A DNA stretch of 64,000 bases from Caenorhabditis remanei (GCF_010183535.1 NC_071331.1:8990001-9054000); one strand, 5' to 3'; positions 45,746 to 58,111 are shown, counted from the first letter of the stretch. Notes: generated by a model not told the origin, from the letters alone. Numbers and translations: made by a program.

Positions 45746-46130
45746 ATGGGAGAACTCAACGCACCGTTTACGAGATGTGAGTGAATCTGAAAACTTTTCT
45801 AGAGAGTTTTTTGTTTAGAAAAATGATTTCAGCTTCTCAAAACAACCTTCCTATTCAACTCCCACTCGGGATGCCCATCGCACTTTCCAAATCTATCAAC
45901 ACATCTTCAAAATTTTCCAGGAGTGTCTGTTCCACCACTCCCATATTGTGGCATGACACCTTCACTTATAGTTCGCTTATCTATAATATGTTGCGCCTCA
46001 TTTCAACTATTTCCAGGAATACATTCCAGTCTACAACTATCATCCTTGTCGTCCGGAGATGACCCAAAATTCCAACATTGAGACTCTACGTGGTCCAGAT
46101 ATCTTCAATGCGCACTGTCCTACAATTTAA
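45746..46130 (+). pseudogene. 5' exons of homeobox-gene copy C, truncated
   Basis: 45746-45776 (MGELNAPFTR, donor GTGAGT) joins 45833 onward (SSQNNLPIQLPLGMPIALSK, through CSTTPILWHDTFTY) without the stop found in copy A. 46017-46130 reads YIPVYNYHPCRPEMTQNSN, IETLRGPDIFNAHCPTI and then stops, where copy A continues. No homeobox follows. The phase between the second and third segments does not match by the splice sites I can see. It is either a truncated relic or a new short gene. Confidence 0.45.
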
Positions 46131-46134
46131 ATCA

Positions 46135-47201
46135 ACTTGATTCATAGTTCGTGAAACATAGAAATTATGTTTCAGCTAGTCTTGAAGATTACATTTGTAA
46201 TATTTCCGTACTTCATCGTGTGTCTATGGTGTTTTAAAATTGTATTAACGTCGATTACATTGTTTTCTTTATTCAAAACCACTGTACATCTTAAGAAAAT
46301 TCACCCACTGACATAGGGTTTGAAACACTCACAAAATAGGCAAGACGGTCCTGTTTACTTCACTGCAATTTCTCAATGTGCTAAAACAGTGAAATGAATA
46401 TCGTTTTTAACTGTTTTTTTCGAGTTACAAAACAATTTACTGTTTCAACTCGCAAAATTATGTTAACAAAAACAAAGAACTCTACTTCGGTCTTTATATG
46501 GGCTCCTTTGTTAAAATTTCACTCGGTTTCAGATCGCTTTTAGATCAACAACTCCGGCCTTGACTCTGATTGTACGACCGAATTTCACACATCACACACA
46601 AAAATTGATCACAAAGAGGATCTTGTTAGACAGGTGCGTGTTCCAGTGACATGGTGATCAATTTTCGAATGATTAGGTGGTTCCAAATCAAGTACATTTC
46701 TGCTCACAATACTGTCCAATGTAATCAGCAGGACATGCTGTAATTTTGGATGCATGAACGCTGAAGAATGTGTCCTCATACAAAAAATGTGATAATTTGT
46801 TTCTTGCGAACCATAACTGATATCAAATTTGATGACTATTGTAGCCAAATTCGTAATATAATTTTCAAAATTGTTGCACGTTTGATCATAAAGAATACCG
46901 TAAAAACTGTATTCGACGTGCATGCAACTCTGTTGTTCAAATGGTCCGTCGTAGTGCAACTCTATGATAGGGACAATTCAAATAGAGGGTGCACTTCTAT
47001 TTTTCGTCGACGAATTCGCCCGACCTCGATATCCAACTATTTTTTGAATTTGTTCGATTTCATTTGTTTTTTACGCCGAATTCATTGAACTTTTACGTAA
47101 AAACGAAGAAAATCCTGAATTTTTATAGAAAACTACGTTTTGACTCCAAAAATGCTGAAATAGTAATGAGAGAGAACAGTTCGGAGTCAGTTAATGATAA
47201 T
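46135..47201. other. Intergenic, no gene seen
   Basis: AT-rich sequence between the duplication cluster and the LTR retrotransposon. Short frames on both strands show no family motif. The retrotransposon target ATTA lies at 47202-47205. Confidence 0.45.
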
Positions 47202-47205
47202 ATTA

Positions 47206-47561
47206 AGTACCGATTATGTGTGTTTAGACAACCCATAAACAGTTATGCGCTAAATAAGAGTTTATTGACTAAAAGCTAAGTGTTACAGATAAAGTGGCGC
47301 TGGGGGATAAGGGAATAACAAAGGTAAGTAACAAGAGAAAAGGCAACAAGTTAGGGGTACGGAGACCGGCCAGGAATGAGCTTCCGCCCGGCCTTATATA
47401 CTGATCTGGGGGTGGGAGACAATGGCGCCCGCGGGCGTAGGGCAAACGGGAGAGGTCAAATGGTGGGACAATAACAAAGGGTGAGAGATAGATGTGCGCG
47501 TGGAGACGCAGACAATGAAAGTTAGAATTATCAGTCCGTTGAATCCAGTCCATACTTTACA
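47206..47561 (-). repeat. 3' LTR of the retrotransposon
   Basis: 356 bp. On the minus strand it starts TGTAAAGTATGG and ends CGGTACT. It contains TATATAAGG (plus TTATATA around 47395) and AATAAA in GTCAATAAACTC, as expected for LTR promoter and polyadenylation signals. No difference from 51930-52285 was seen. Confidence 0.93.
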
Positions 47562-47576
47562 CCTCCCATCTTTTAT
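47562..47576 (-). other. Polypurine tract
   Basis: On the minus strand AAAAGATGGGAGG lies directly before the 3' LTR, the expected place and composition for the plus-strand primer of reverse transcription. Confidence 0.75.
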
Positions 47577-48140
47577 TCGAGATCGTCCTCGATCGTCCAA
47601 AGAACGGACTGATGACTTGATCCATCGATCATCCTTCGACTGCTTGGTTTGGACCACGGTGTTGCCTGATTGACACGAAGTGTGTTGCCGATGTGGCCAG
47701 AGCTCACGTGACTAGAATGTCCAGTGTAGAACCAGTGGTTGCAGTGAACGAATTTCTCTGGAAACCGAACAAAAGTCATGAAAATTTGAGGTCCGAAAAG
47801 GGGGTGAAAATTGGTTTGGGAACCGCTTTTCCTAGGTCTACACCAAGAAATGCATCCGGGATACATTTCCCGGCTCCCTTTTTTAAACGAGACCGTCCCT
47901 GGTCTACTAAACCAAGATAAACTTAGACCTAGGAAAACTTATTCTTTCGGCCAAATTCTGTCCACTGGGCCATGGTGCTTGGTGGTCGTGTTTGATGTGT
48001 CTAGTCCCTGCTTGTGGAGCAATAGTTGTCCCTCCGGAGTTTATTGTACGACTCCTTGAGCTGGTGGATTTTCAGAAGCGTCCGTGATCATCAACGCGAC
48101 GTTGTTAGATGACATTACCGGTGGAGCCGCGAACAGACAC
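47577..48140 (-). other. Residual segment between protease and 3' LTR
   Basis: About 560 bp where more than 2.5 kb of pol would be expected. A minus-strand frame at 47866-47573 (97 residues) shows no integrase HHCC or DDE motif. It is probably a deletion remnant or 3' untranslated sequence. Confidence 0.55.
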
Positions 48141-50501
48141 TCACTTGGCAGACTCGGTGGTGCTGTCAGAATAGTGAGCTCCGAGGTGCGACTGAATTCC
48201 CCTGGGATAGCACCCTTCACAATCCGCTCCAATCTTGGAGGGATTTACCGTTTCTTCCGCGACCTTGATGTCGAACTGCGATGGGCTCGGAGTTGCGGGT
48301 GGGTTGGTACCGAGTGGCAGGATGTCCTTCCCAATATGGAGTGATGCGTTGACATAGTCGAAGACGAACATCGGCAACCTTGACAGCAAGTCGTTGCCAA
48401 AGATGACATCGTAACTGCGTGGGTTTCCAGGGGTGCAACTACCGACAGTGAAGTAGGTACGCTGACTGATGCTCACGGAGCCAATCTGGAAGAGAATGTC
48501 GGCGGAGCCGGCCATTTTTACCTGGTTTCCTCCTATGCCACAGGCGTGGTCGGTGGGAGTCTTTATCAGCTGCTCGATTTCCAGAATCTTGCGTGTGTTG
48601 TCGCCAGCAATGGTGATGTTGGATCCCGTATCGAACGCGCTACACCTGAAGCCGTTGGCTTTGATTGGTACCTGAGCTGTGATCTGCTCCGATCCGATAC
48701 GATGCTGATTGAAGACAGCCTCATGCACTTGTGGGCTCTGCTCCGCTACTTGCGTAGGCCAGTGTATCATGGAAACGCTCGCGTTGCTTTCAGACGAGTA
48801 GGAACCATCATGGAACATCCTGTCGTGCCGCCTCTTGAACTCCTCGAGCTGGTCATCTCTTGCCTTGATTGCATTGCGAAGAGCCTCCACTTCGTCGTGT
48901 CGACAAACTGCGTTGACATCTACCGGGTGACTATCTCGCGGGTTCCAAGTCCTGTTGGATCGTTGGTTAATGATTCCGTTCTCGCGATCTTCCCTCCTCT
49001 GACGGCAACCTCGAAGGTAGTGCCCGGTCTTTTGGCAATAGTAACACTTTCTTTCGGACCACTCGTTCCCACTTTCGTTGTTGTTTCGTTCTCTGTTGTT
49101 TCGAGAGACGTCACGTCGGCTGTTCTGGTTCTGAAGGTCGACGACCATGTTCGTCAGCGAGGATATCAATTCAGGGAGTTGAGCACATGATGCGGGTTGA
49201 TCTGCCGGTGTTAAGCATCCTTCAACAGTTTGAGCGAAACTGAGTGCCTCTTCGGGAGTAGCTGGTGTACGGAGCATGACCTGAGTCCTAATTGTCTGGT
49301 TCAAGCCATTCAGGAACTGTTCCAGTGTGACTTCCTTCTGAAACCCGGAGTTACCTGGGTACGACTGCTTAGCCAGCTTGCTGATCCTGTGGAAGAAGGA
49401 GTCGGCAGACTCTCCGGTGACTTGCTTGCATGAACGCAAAAGTGCCTTGCTTCTTTGCATGTGACTTGTGCCCACGAAAATCGCCTTCATTCCTTGGAAG
49501 ATGTCCTTGAATGTTGCATTCGGGTTATCCGTCAGAATACTCTCTGCTCTGTCCCTTGCTTGATCTTTAAGCGCTGTGAGGAACACTCGCTTTTTGTCTT
49601 CATCCGAAGCATCCGCATCCATTGCTAATATTCGATCGTTGAATGCCCGAACGAATCCATTGAAGTCTTCTCGGGTTGTTCCACCGTAAGTTTCCACTGG
49701 AAAGGCTGTCCCGTACGACAGCGCCATTACTTGAGGAATGAAACCATCATCGAAGTTTTCTTCGTCTCTTGCTTCGTCTTGTTCTTCGGTGTACTTCCGT
49801 TGATTGACCGATGTATCTTCGTCACCTGAAAAGTTTTCCAGATCACGGATTTCTCCGATTTCTTTCAACCGATTAGCAATGTAAGCTGTATTCAAGCCGA
49901 AGCCCGAGATACCGGCTGTTTCAAGTGTATTTCGAGACGGGCTCAGGCTTTCACCCGAGGCACCGCTCGGTTTTATGCTTATGACCGGAGAAGTGACCTC
50001 AGCGAGATCAGACACGGCAGTTGGTGGGCTGACACAGTGGTCAGCCCCTCCACCAACCCCGTGACTGACCTGTATCGCTTCGGCGTAGTCTTCTCCTCCT
50101 TGACGGTTGTTGCTTTGACGTTCCAGTCTGAAAATACGAGCGTGGCCTAGACGATTAACGAAGGGAGAGAACGGAAATAGTCCGCGAAAGACGAAAACAT
50201 ACGTAAAACAGCGAAAATATTTTAGGCCAAGACGAAATTTTGTCTTTCTCAAAAATTTTGCGAATTTGAGCGGCGTTTTATCACGAAAATCAGCTGAAAC
50301 GCTTGCTAAAATTATTTTGAAGCAAAAGAAACGCGAAAATTTTGGCGAAAACAGCAAAAACGGAGAGAAAATTACTCCGGCGACTTTCGAAAACAAAATG
50401 ACGACTTGATGTTGTTGTTGTCGCTCGCTCCAGCTTACGGTAGGCGACGCGGTCGCGTCTGCGGTTTGTCGTGGCGAGACCTGTCGGCTGCGCCTTCCCA
50501 T
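48141..50501 (-). CDS. Gag-protease polyprotein of LTR retrotransposon
   Basis: An uninterrupted 786-codon frame. Residues ~270-430 are a retrotransposon capsid domain (FNGFVRAFNDRI, ALKDQARDRAESIL, SFFHRISKLAKQ). Residues 486-499 are a CCHC zinc knuckle (CYYCQKTGHYLRGC). Residues ~610-720 are an aspartic protease with DTGS at 624-627 and DVIFGNDLL near 698-706. It ends at 786 with no reverse transcriptase motif. Gag would assemble the particle and protease cut it; without pol the element would need enzymes from a relative. The first ~125 residues are basic and hydrophobic without a family signal; an ATTTTCAG acceptor (minus strand) ends at 50128, so the true N-terminus may be spliced. Absence of stops fits a young insertion. 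Confidence 0.88.
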   Translation of the reverse strand: MGRRSRQVSPRQTADATASPTVSWSERQQQHQVVILFSKVAGVIFSPFLLFSPKFSRFFCFKIILASVSADFRDKTPLKFAKFLRKTKFRLGLKYFRCFTYVFVFRGLFPFSPFVNRLGHARIFRLERQSNNRQGGEDYAEAIQVSHGVGGGADHCVSPPTAVSDLAEVTSPVISIKPSGASGESLSPSRNTLETAGISGFGLNTAYIANRLKEIGEIRDLENFSGDEDTSVNQRKYTEEQDEARDEENFDDGFIPQVMALSYGTAFPVETYGGTTREDFNGFVRAFNDRILAMDADASDEDKKRVFLTALKDQARDRAESILTDNPNATFKDIFQGMKAIFVGTSHMQRSKALLRSCKQVTGESADSFFHRISKLAKQSYPGNSGFQKEVTLEQFLNGLNQTIRTQVMLRTPATPEEALSFAQTVEGCLTPADQPASCAQLPELISSLTNMVVDLQNQNSRRDVSRNNRERNNNESGNEWSERKCYYCQKTGHYLRGCRQRREDRENGIINQRSNRTWNPRDSHPVDVNAVCRHDEVEALRNAIKARDDQLEEFKRRHDRMFHDGSYSSESNASVSMIHWPTQVAEQSPQVHEAVFNQHRIGSEQITAQVPIKANGFRCSAFDTGSNITIAGDNTRKILEIEQLIKTPTDHACGIGGNQVKMAGSADILFQIGSVSISQRTYFTVGSCTPGNPRSYDVIFGNDLLSRLPMFVFDYVNASLHIGKDILPLGTNPPATPSPSQFDIKVAEETVNPSKIGADCEGCYPRGIQSHLGAHYSDSTTESAK

Positions 50502-51904
50502 GCGCCTTCCTCGAGAAGTTCTTACTGTACTTCATTGATTTACGAAGAATGTTATTTCTTCGCGTCGAAAAACGTGGAGAACGAGTGGAATTTCAGATAT
50601 TTCAGGCGTTTTTCCTCTTCCGACGTCCCGTGGTGACAATCCGACGTCCGTCTCCGCCTTTTGATGCTTCCGAACCGATAAATGATGACGTTGTGTGCGC
50701 CTTCGTCCATTTTTCAGCGAAAAAAACTCCTTCTTCTCGGCTAATCTTCGTTGTTTGACGTCGATGGCTTGTCGACTTGCTTCCTTTTTACTCCTCGACT
50801 ATTTCGGATGTCGATAATCCTTTGCCACGTGCTTGTGGCGCTTCTTCCCTGTCCAAAGGGTCAATTTGACAGGTTATCTTCCGACTACCTGTCTCCTTTC
50901 GTTCCCTCGCTCGCCGATGGAGCTCCGAAGTCTTCTCGAACTTCCGTGCCTTGTTCCTAGCTCGTATAGGGGCACAATCGAACTGTCTCTGGGTGTTCCG
51001 TATTTTCACTGGGAAATAATAATCGAGCCATCACTGGGTGCTCCTTATTCTTCACTGGGAATCAACCAACGAAAACATTTCTGGATGTTCCGTATTTTCA
51101 CTGGGGGTTGACCTGAAATGGCGCTCAATCCTGAGGCCTTTGCCTTCACCGCAAATCATCCTTCATAGCCATTCGCCGACCAAAATCTGATAAAAATTTA
51201 TCGAGGGTAGCTCACTCTGCTGTCTCACGACAACAGAAGTAAGGTTTAAATGTTGTGTAGAGAACTACATGTCTTATGGACAGAAGCGATTCCTGAGAGA
51301 GAAGGTGACAGTTAGAGGGTTGACACGGTGGTCATCCCATTTCTAACCCCACACAACCCGCTGTAACCAGGAAAAGCGCTAGACTTACCGACTTTCGACG
51401 GGAGAACTGTCCTGTAGTCGAGTTGAGTGTGATTGTCACGATTTTCCGCGTGTTGCTGTCCGAAAATCGGTGACGGGTCGAGGTGTGTTGTTCCAATCCG
51501 TGGCGAACTAGAAGGAGTCCCAAAAAGGGAAGAGGGGGGCTCTGTCGGGGGGAATTTCCGACAGAGAAACGATAACGAGTGAAAACGGACCGAAAAATTG
51601 CCATGCATGAGCAATTTTGTTAAGAGGGGAAGTGAGGGGTGCGACGAACGACTTTTCTAGAAGCGCGTTGACGTAAGCTTACAAAACGACCGGTGAAGAC
51701 GGTCAAAATGTCGCGCTTCCCATTAACCTACGTGAAACCCTAAAAATGCTAAATTTTACCTAGAAACTACCTATGTTAACCTACAGTTACTAACCTAAAA
51801 CTACGGGCGTGCACTCCCGTTGACTAGTTAAAGGAGTAACAGTCCTAAGCGCACTAAAAATCAATAAAAGGCGGGGTGGGTGGGTGGGTGTTTAAACGTC
51901 TTAA
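50502..51904 (-). other. Retrotransposon leader region
   Basis: About 1.4 kb between the 5' LTR side and the gag frame, with no long minus-strand frame that looks like Gag. It contains a TGGGTGTTCCGTATTTTCACT motif repeated around 50990-51110. A long leader of this kind may carry packaging or translation signals; that is inference. Confidence 0.5.
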
Positions 51905-51929
51905 AATTAAGACGCGACTCGCTGCTACC
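51905..51929 (-). other. Primer-binding-like site
   Basis: Directly after the 5' LTR on the minus strand the sequence is GGTAGCAGCGAGTCGCG, preceded by the T that ends the LTR. TGG at the junction is the complement of a tRNA CCA end; the next bases would pair with a tRNA 3' end of CGCTGCTA. The tRNA was not identified. Confidence 0.55.
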
Positions 51930-52285
51930 AGTACCGATTATGTGTGTTTAGACAACCCATAAACAGTTATGCGCTAAATAAGAGTTTATTGACTAAAAGC
52001 TAAGTGTTACAGATAAAGTGGCGCTGGGGGATAAGGGAATAACAAAGGTAAGTAACAAGAGAAAAGGCAACAAGTTAGGGGTACGGAGACCGGCCAGGAA
52101 TGAGCTTCCGCCCGGCCTTATATACTGATCTGGGGGTGGGAGACAATGGCGCCCGCGGGCGTAGGGCAAACGGGAGAGGTCAAATGGTGGGACAATAACA
52201 AAGGGTGAGAGATAGATGTGCGCGTGGAGACGCAGACAATGAAAGTTAGAATTATCAGTCCGTTGAATCCAGTCCATACTTTACA
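51930..52285 (-). repeat. 5' LTR of the retrotransposon
   Basis: 356 bp, apparently identical to the copy at 47206-47561; promoter (TATATAAGG) and AATAAA on the minus strand. The right-hand target duplication is ATTA at 52286-52289. Confidence 0.93.
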
Positions 52286-52289
52286 ATTA

Positions 52290-55200
52290 GAGAAAAATGT
52301 AAATCGCTGGAGGGCAACTGTATTAGAGGGGCACCTCAATTAGAGGGAGCAAACTGATCTCAAAACTGAGAAACAGAAAGATTTGTAGTCAATTCATTAA
52401 AACTACTCCGCTCACTGGTATCGCAGAAACACTGAACGAGGCCCGAATCGTGACATCGAGTCGCACATGTAACTGCCTCATGGGCACCCCAGAGCCGGGC
52501 GACTCGTGGTTTTGGAAAGTTGTCATGAATATGAGCTGCTCATTGGATCAATACTACGTTCACAATTTTTCAAATGGATAAAGAAAACCAGTGAAACCGA
52601 ATAAACTCAGTGTTCACCTTGACACAACTTCTGATCCGCCGCCTACTTGTTTTATTTGTGTGTATTCACAAATGTACCCGCCATCCGCTTGATAGTTCTT
52701 CCATCCCTTTCCAATCGGCTTCTTTCTCTATATTTATATAGAAATGTCGATTCCTGTGATCAGCATAAAAATTTTATGAATATCTCGTTCATGTCTGGAA
52801 TAAAAAAATTTTTAACTAAAAATGACTGTTGCATGGTATGATTATCATGAGTTTTCCTATTATATTTTATTGGATCCATTTTGCGCACTCTATTCTCACC
52901 AAAAATGATACCTCTATCCGGCTATTTCACATGCATATCTTCACAGAAATCATCTTCACACCCACGAGCACAATAATACTTTTGAAATTTCAAAAATATT
53001 CCTTTTTCAGAAGGTTGATGAAAATTTTTTTAGATTATTGAGTAATGATACGCGAATCGAACCAGAAATCACAAGCTTATCCATTCAGAATAGTGGTGCA
53101 AATTCAAAAGAACATTTCATTTGAATTTCCTCACACAGTATTCACACAACTACGTATCCGTACACCCAACGTTGGTTGTTACACACTCATCAATTAAATG
53201 GTCAAAGTCTGGAATAAAATGCTCAAAATGCATTCACACAGTGAGACGCACATCCACGTAATGAGATCAGGAAGACAAAATTCAATGTTTCAGAAATGTG
53301 TTAAAAATATTTTTGCTTTTTTTCGGTGATCCTGATTTGGTCTTCCAAATTTTCCTTGAAAGAATAATATATTTAACTAAACAATGCAACATCACATCGA
53401 ATCAATGGAAAAATATCTCAAAATTATTTGGCGTTTTGATGAAACAGGAAAAAAGTTAACTTTTCTGGAATATTTTTCAGGTTATCTCCAGAGTGCTATC
53501 GTACTTATTTTCTTTGAACCACTACGTTTGTGTCTGTCCGATCTGATTAGATACAATCTGTAAACGTTTAAATAAAATGAAAATTGTTCTCAGCTTTTAA
53601 ATTGATCTCCCTCAATACGATCTTCTTCTCTATACATCCCTCACCAATTTGTTGTTTATTGTCGTCTCTTACGTCCTACCGTTTGAATGGAATACCCTAA
53701 CTATCCCTCTGGGAACCAATTATCACCTCTTCTCCTTCAAACTGGTTATATTAGTACGCTGTTCAAACACAATGTCACGCGATCCCTTACAAATGAACAA
53801 CCGGGTGGGAGGTGTCACTCACTATCTCATAAAGAACACACTTTTCGCTGGGTGCTCTAATTATCTCACTTGTCAGACCATTGGAACCAGAAAGAGTTAT
53901 TAAAATAGAAAATCATGCAAAATTAATATTATCAATATGACTCGGTTCTCAAGATAGCGCTTCACTGAAACATTAGAATATACAAAAATGAGACAGGATC
54001 AACTTAATCAACAGACATAAGATCTGTTTTTTCCACAACCAACGCACCCACCGGCATTTCGGCGTTGGTCTCATGTTCAAATTTTCTCTTCAATCATTGT
54101 CTGTTTAAATTGACCGTCATTGATACTAAGTGTTTTCAAAAAATGTTTTGTACTCACGTTGAGTTTGTGAAACTGCAAAAAATCAACACAAAAAAACAAC
54201 AGAAAAATACTGTTTTATACAGATTTCATTCACGTCAGTCGTGTCATTAGTCGCTGACTTCTTCCACAGCGGTTTTCTGATTAAATTTAATTGATTGCAT
54301 TTTTGATATTCTTATGAAGAGTCGTATTGAAATCTGTATGTTCAAGATGTTTCTTAAAAATTTTCTAAAAACGTACATATGTTACAACCGCGCTGTCTTG
54401 ATTTCTATTCTATCAGGGCACGTGTCATTTCAAAATTGACTAGTTAACGTATGCATTTGGGTACCAGACAGATCCTTAATCTTTTTGAATTCTGATATTG
54501 ATGTTTGAAAAACTAAAATTTTCCTTTCGACTTGTCATGTTTTCCCAATTTCAAAAATCTTGGTTTCGAAATGTGTGGGTGCCTGATTCCTAGTTTTCTT
54601 ATTCTGAAACCTCCCTGTTCCAAAAATTACAGTTTCCAAATGTCTAGATTTTGAAAGTTCTATCTGAACCTGATTGATACGCACAATTTATTGAAATCTA
54701 CCATTCGCTATCTCATAAACAACACACGAGTCCCATCCATACCCAGATGAATGATCTACCCAATGATGACATGTTTCCTTCTCTCAAACGATTATAAAAA
54801 TCAGAAGGTGATCGATTTTATTTTAACATTCCATGCCCAACAACTGCGACATGAGAAAAGATTTTGGATGACGATTCACAATTTTTTCTTGTCTTTTTTA
54901 AAACTACAAATAAGTAAGTAGTTTGTTTTTATTTACCGTTCCAACTTCATTTTTTTGCTGTCAGTACTTGAACCATAGCATTGCAGTTCAAGCATTTAAA
55001 TAACATTCACACAGAAAAGGGAAAAATTAATGAAGTTTCCTCAAACGCGCTCTAATGAGAAACAAGAAATGAAGAGAAACAACCGCTTTATGACGCCTCG
55101 GCATTTAATTCCGATATGTTGGAGTCTCTTTTGTTTGTATTGAATTTGGGATTTTTATTTTTTTAAAGAAAAGTTTGAACGAACCATTGAAATAGTTGCA

Positions 55201-57950
55201 AAAAAACTAACATACATAAGCTTTCTGAAACTGGAAAATCTTTCCTTCGAAAATCTGATTTCGTAATGAAGCGTTTTGAAATACAATTTTCTAATCCTTA
55301 TCCATGTTTCAAAATGGCTATGAAACCTTTCACTTTTTGAAATATTCAATACTTGAGATTTTTTATAGATCCGTGACACACACGTGTGCAGTTGTAGACC
55401 ACCGGGTGGATATATTGAAGCAATAATTTTGAATTCCAAAACTGCATTTTGAATGCTAAAAAAAATTTGCGTACCATCTTTCAAATGTTTTCTTGCTCTA
55501 AGCGATTGTGAGCCCAATTTTCATTTTCCGTTTCAAATTCTGTTTTTATTTTCGGGGTACCCGTAGAAATGCAATTATTTCAATTTCATCATACCCATTG
55601 GTTTTTTTCGCAAATCGAACAAAAGTTTCCCTATTTTTTACTTATTTGCTTCCCGTTCTTGTTCTCCAACCTGCATAATATGTATGTCATCAATAAAATC
55701 GGATCTGTAGGTGGGACTGCCCTCACAATTAGTTGCTCCTCCCACTTTTGCAACAGTGCGGCACGGTTTTGACGCGCCGGAGTATTTCTAACTCTTTCCG
55801 AGCTGCTTTCCCCCCTTTCCCTATTTTTCTTTTTCAACCGCATTACATAACAAACGAGTTCAATGAATTTTCTTAATCCATCTTCGTTTCTGGTATTAGT
55901 CAGTATTTTGAAAATTACTTTGAAATTCAGTTTTCTAAAATCGAAATTAGGATTTTATTTATCCTGAGGGTTGCTTTTATCCGTTTCATCATTTGATTTA
56001 TTGAAAAGTTTTCACAAAGCACATGCTAACTGGAAAGATCTAATTTTTTGTTAAATTTCGGAGCTACAACTGTCTGCCTTCCATGACGTAACATAGCGGT
56101 CTTTGGATTTCCAGACAGGTTTTCCAATATATAAATTTAGAAATTACGCAACGACGCTTCGTATTTTTGACAGATACATTCACGAAAATACTATGATAAC
56201 ATTCTCAACAATAATAGCCTCCCTCATATTAAAGTTGTTCATTAAACATTTGCGTTTTCTTCGCCGTCGTCCGTTTTCCGAGCCTTCCCGCCGGTGTCAT
56301 TCATCCTTGGAAGCACACTTGTCGACTGGGGCCAATTAAGTGCGAATGAAGAGGCCATATTGCCCTTTTTAGCCCCCTTCCCCCCAGGAGTAGAGTTACG
56401 TATGGACAACCGTCTGCGTACGGCCGCACACTGTCTCATTAACTACACACAAATGTCACCATTACCCCATAGGGCTCCTACTCTATGACGGTGTGCTCTT
56501 CTTTTTCAAATGCATTTGAAGGGTAGTTAAATTAGCAAGTCACCAAGGGAATTTGTTTTTCCTTTCAAATTCTTTACTCAAACCAAAGTGATCAATGTGA
56601 TCAGTTTAATGAAATTGAATACAGAAGAAACCGTTGAAATAACACGGGTTTATAATTCACCAAAACATTGAAAATCAGGTGAAACAGAAACAATCGTTCA
56701 TTTTTGCTGTCTTTTTTCTTTTTCCTTTATCGAACTCGTGTTCTCATTCAGTTCTTTATGTTATGTTCTTCTAATGCTACCTCTCCCACCATCAGACCGG
56801 TTGGGGTCTCGCGCAACTGTAGATTTTTTTCCGCTTCTATCAGAATTTTTCTCAAACCAATTTAACGACGTTTCTTAATAACTTTTGATTTTATGCAGAC
56901 CCAGATTCCAGAACGTCTCAGTTGCACACATTTTATTTATTATGGGGGTAATCTTAGTTTTGTTTGTGACTCGAATTCATCTTTTTCAAACACAACCTTG
57001 ACTTCTGCTTTGTCAAAAATCTGCACACCTCTTCTTCTAACCCCACTAGGTATGAGGGTGGCAAATCTTAAAGGCGCATTGTCCAATAAATTTTGCCGCA
57101 GAGGGACCAAATTGTCCCCCTTTTTGCATCGCTAATAACTTTGTACGCATTTGAGCTTTTCACAAAATTCTTTTTTTGGTAATTAGAAAATCGCCGTCCC
57201 GTCATTCTTGGAAAATTTGGTGATGATTCCATCAGTTGTGGCTGAGCTATGAGTCATAGAGTGAAAGTCATTTCATTTTGGCTTGAAAAGTTTTGGTTTT
57301 TTAATGTTTTTTAGACTTTTGATTTTTGTTGTGGGCTTAGTTTTGGTTGTAAAAATAAGATTTTTATATGACTGGGTAGAGAAAAAACAGGGCTAAGTGG
57401 AGAAAAAAGAATTATGTTGATACCTCTTTAGAAAAAAGTTTTACAGAGAGAACAGTGAGAATATTGAAATATCTGAAAATTTCCGCTTTTTTTTACTTTC
57501 CTCCTTAAATCTCGAGTTCTATCCGACAGATTTTCTTGAATTTTGGTATATAGGTGCAAAATGAGACGGGGAATCATCTTATGGCGTCAGAATTTTGATT
57601 TAAGACACCTCCTTCCCGCTACGGCCGATGATTTGCCGAAAAAATCGAAACAACTACAGTACCCCGAAATTCCGCTCATTTCTTTCACCGGCTGCAACTC
57701 GCTCAGTTTTGAGAAATTTCAAGATCCGAAAAAAAAGAAATGTGTAGAAAAAAAAACTCTATCGATCCATGTAAAATTCAATATATTTTATCTGGTAAAA
57801 CTATCAGAAAACCGGACTTTGTGATTTTCGTGGTTTTTGGTCATGCGGTGGATTTCTTCCATTCGCTGTCCTGAGCACTGGATTCACTGAATCGCTCTGA
57901 ATTTTTGACACCGATCTAAACTTTTCGAGATCTAATGGAACCAAAAAGTC
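52290..57950. other. Long stretch without a recognised gene
   Basis: No frame on either strand has a family motif, signal peptide plus conserved Cys pattern, or splice chain I can defend. 55700-55800 has a GC-box-like patch (CTCCTCCC, GTGCGGCACGG) that resembles 5630-5770. 56240-56490 is a less AT-rich island, possibly regulatory. 57100-57900 has an unclassified repeat-like texture. It could be intronic sequence of a gene beyond the window. Confidence 0.4.
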
Positions 57951-58111
57951 CGATCAAAAAATATTCAAGCAGGACGATTCTGTGGAGAAACCTGAATCTC
58001 CACTGACATTTTTTTCGAATACACTGACCATTTTGTCATTGTATGTGTCATTGTACAGCTGCGAGAAGCGCCCCTCTTTTCTACGCTCACCATGAGACTG
58101 CCTTTTCGTGC

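Larger units (their letters stand above)
47206..52285 (-). mobile_element. Young gag-protease LTR retrotransposon lacking pol
   Basis: A 5,080-bp element on the minus strand: 5' LTR 51930-52285, leader with a primer-binding-like site, gag-protease frame 50501-48141, polypurine tract and 3' LTR 47206-47561, with the 4-bp target duplication ATTA on both sides (47202-47205, 52286-52289). The capsid-type Gag, CCHC knuckle and DTG protease place it with Ty3/gypsy-like elements. Only about 580 bp separate the protease frame from the 3' LTR, so reverse transcriptase, RNase H and integrase are absent. The two LTRs look identical. Confidence 0.93.

Noticed and set aside
46609..46959. 116-residue minus-strand frame near the retrotransposon
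   Set aside because: No retroviral or cellular motif; outside the element boundaries; composition like surrounding AT-rich DNA.
48546..49190. 214-residue plus-strand frame
   Set aside because: It is antisense to the gag-protease frame (zinc knuckle and capsid region) and has no motif of its own.
53649..53903. 84-residue plus-strand frame
   Set aside because: Hydrophobic start, but no cleavage pattern, conserved cysteines or splice partners; not distinguishable from chance.
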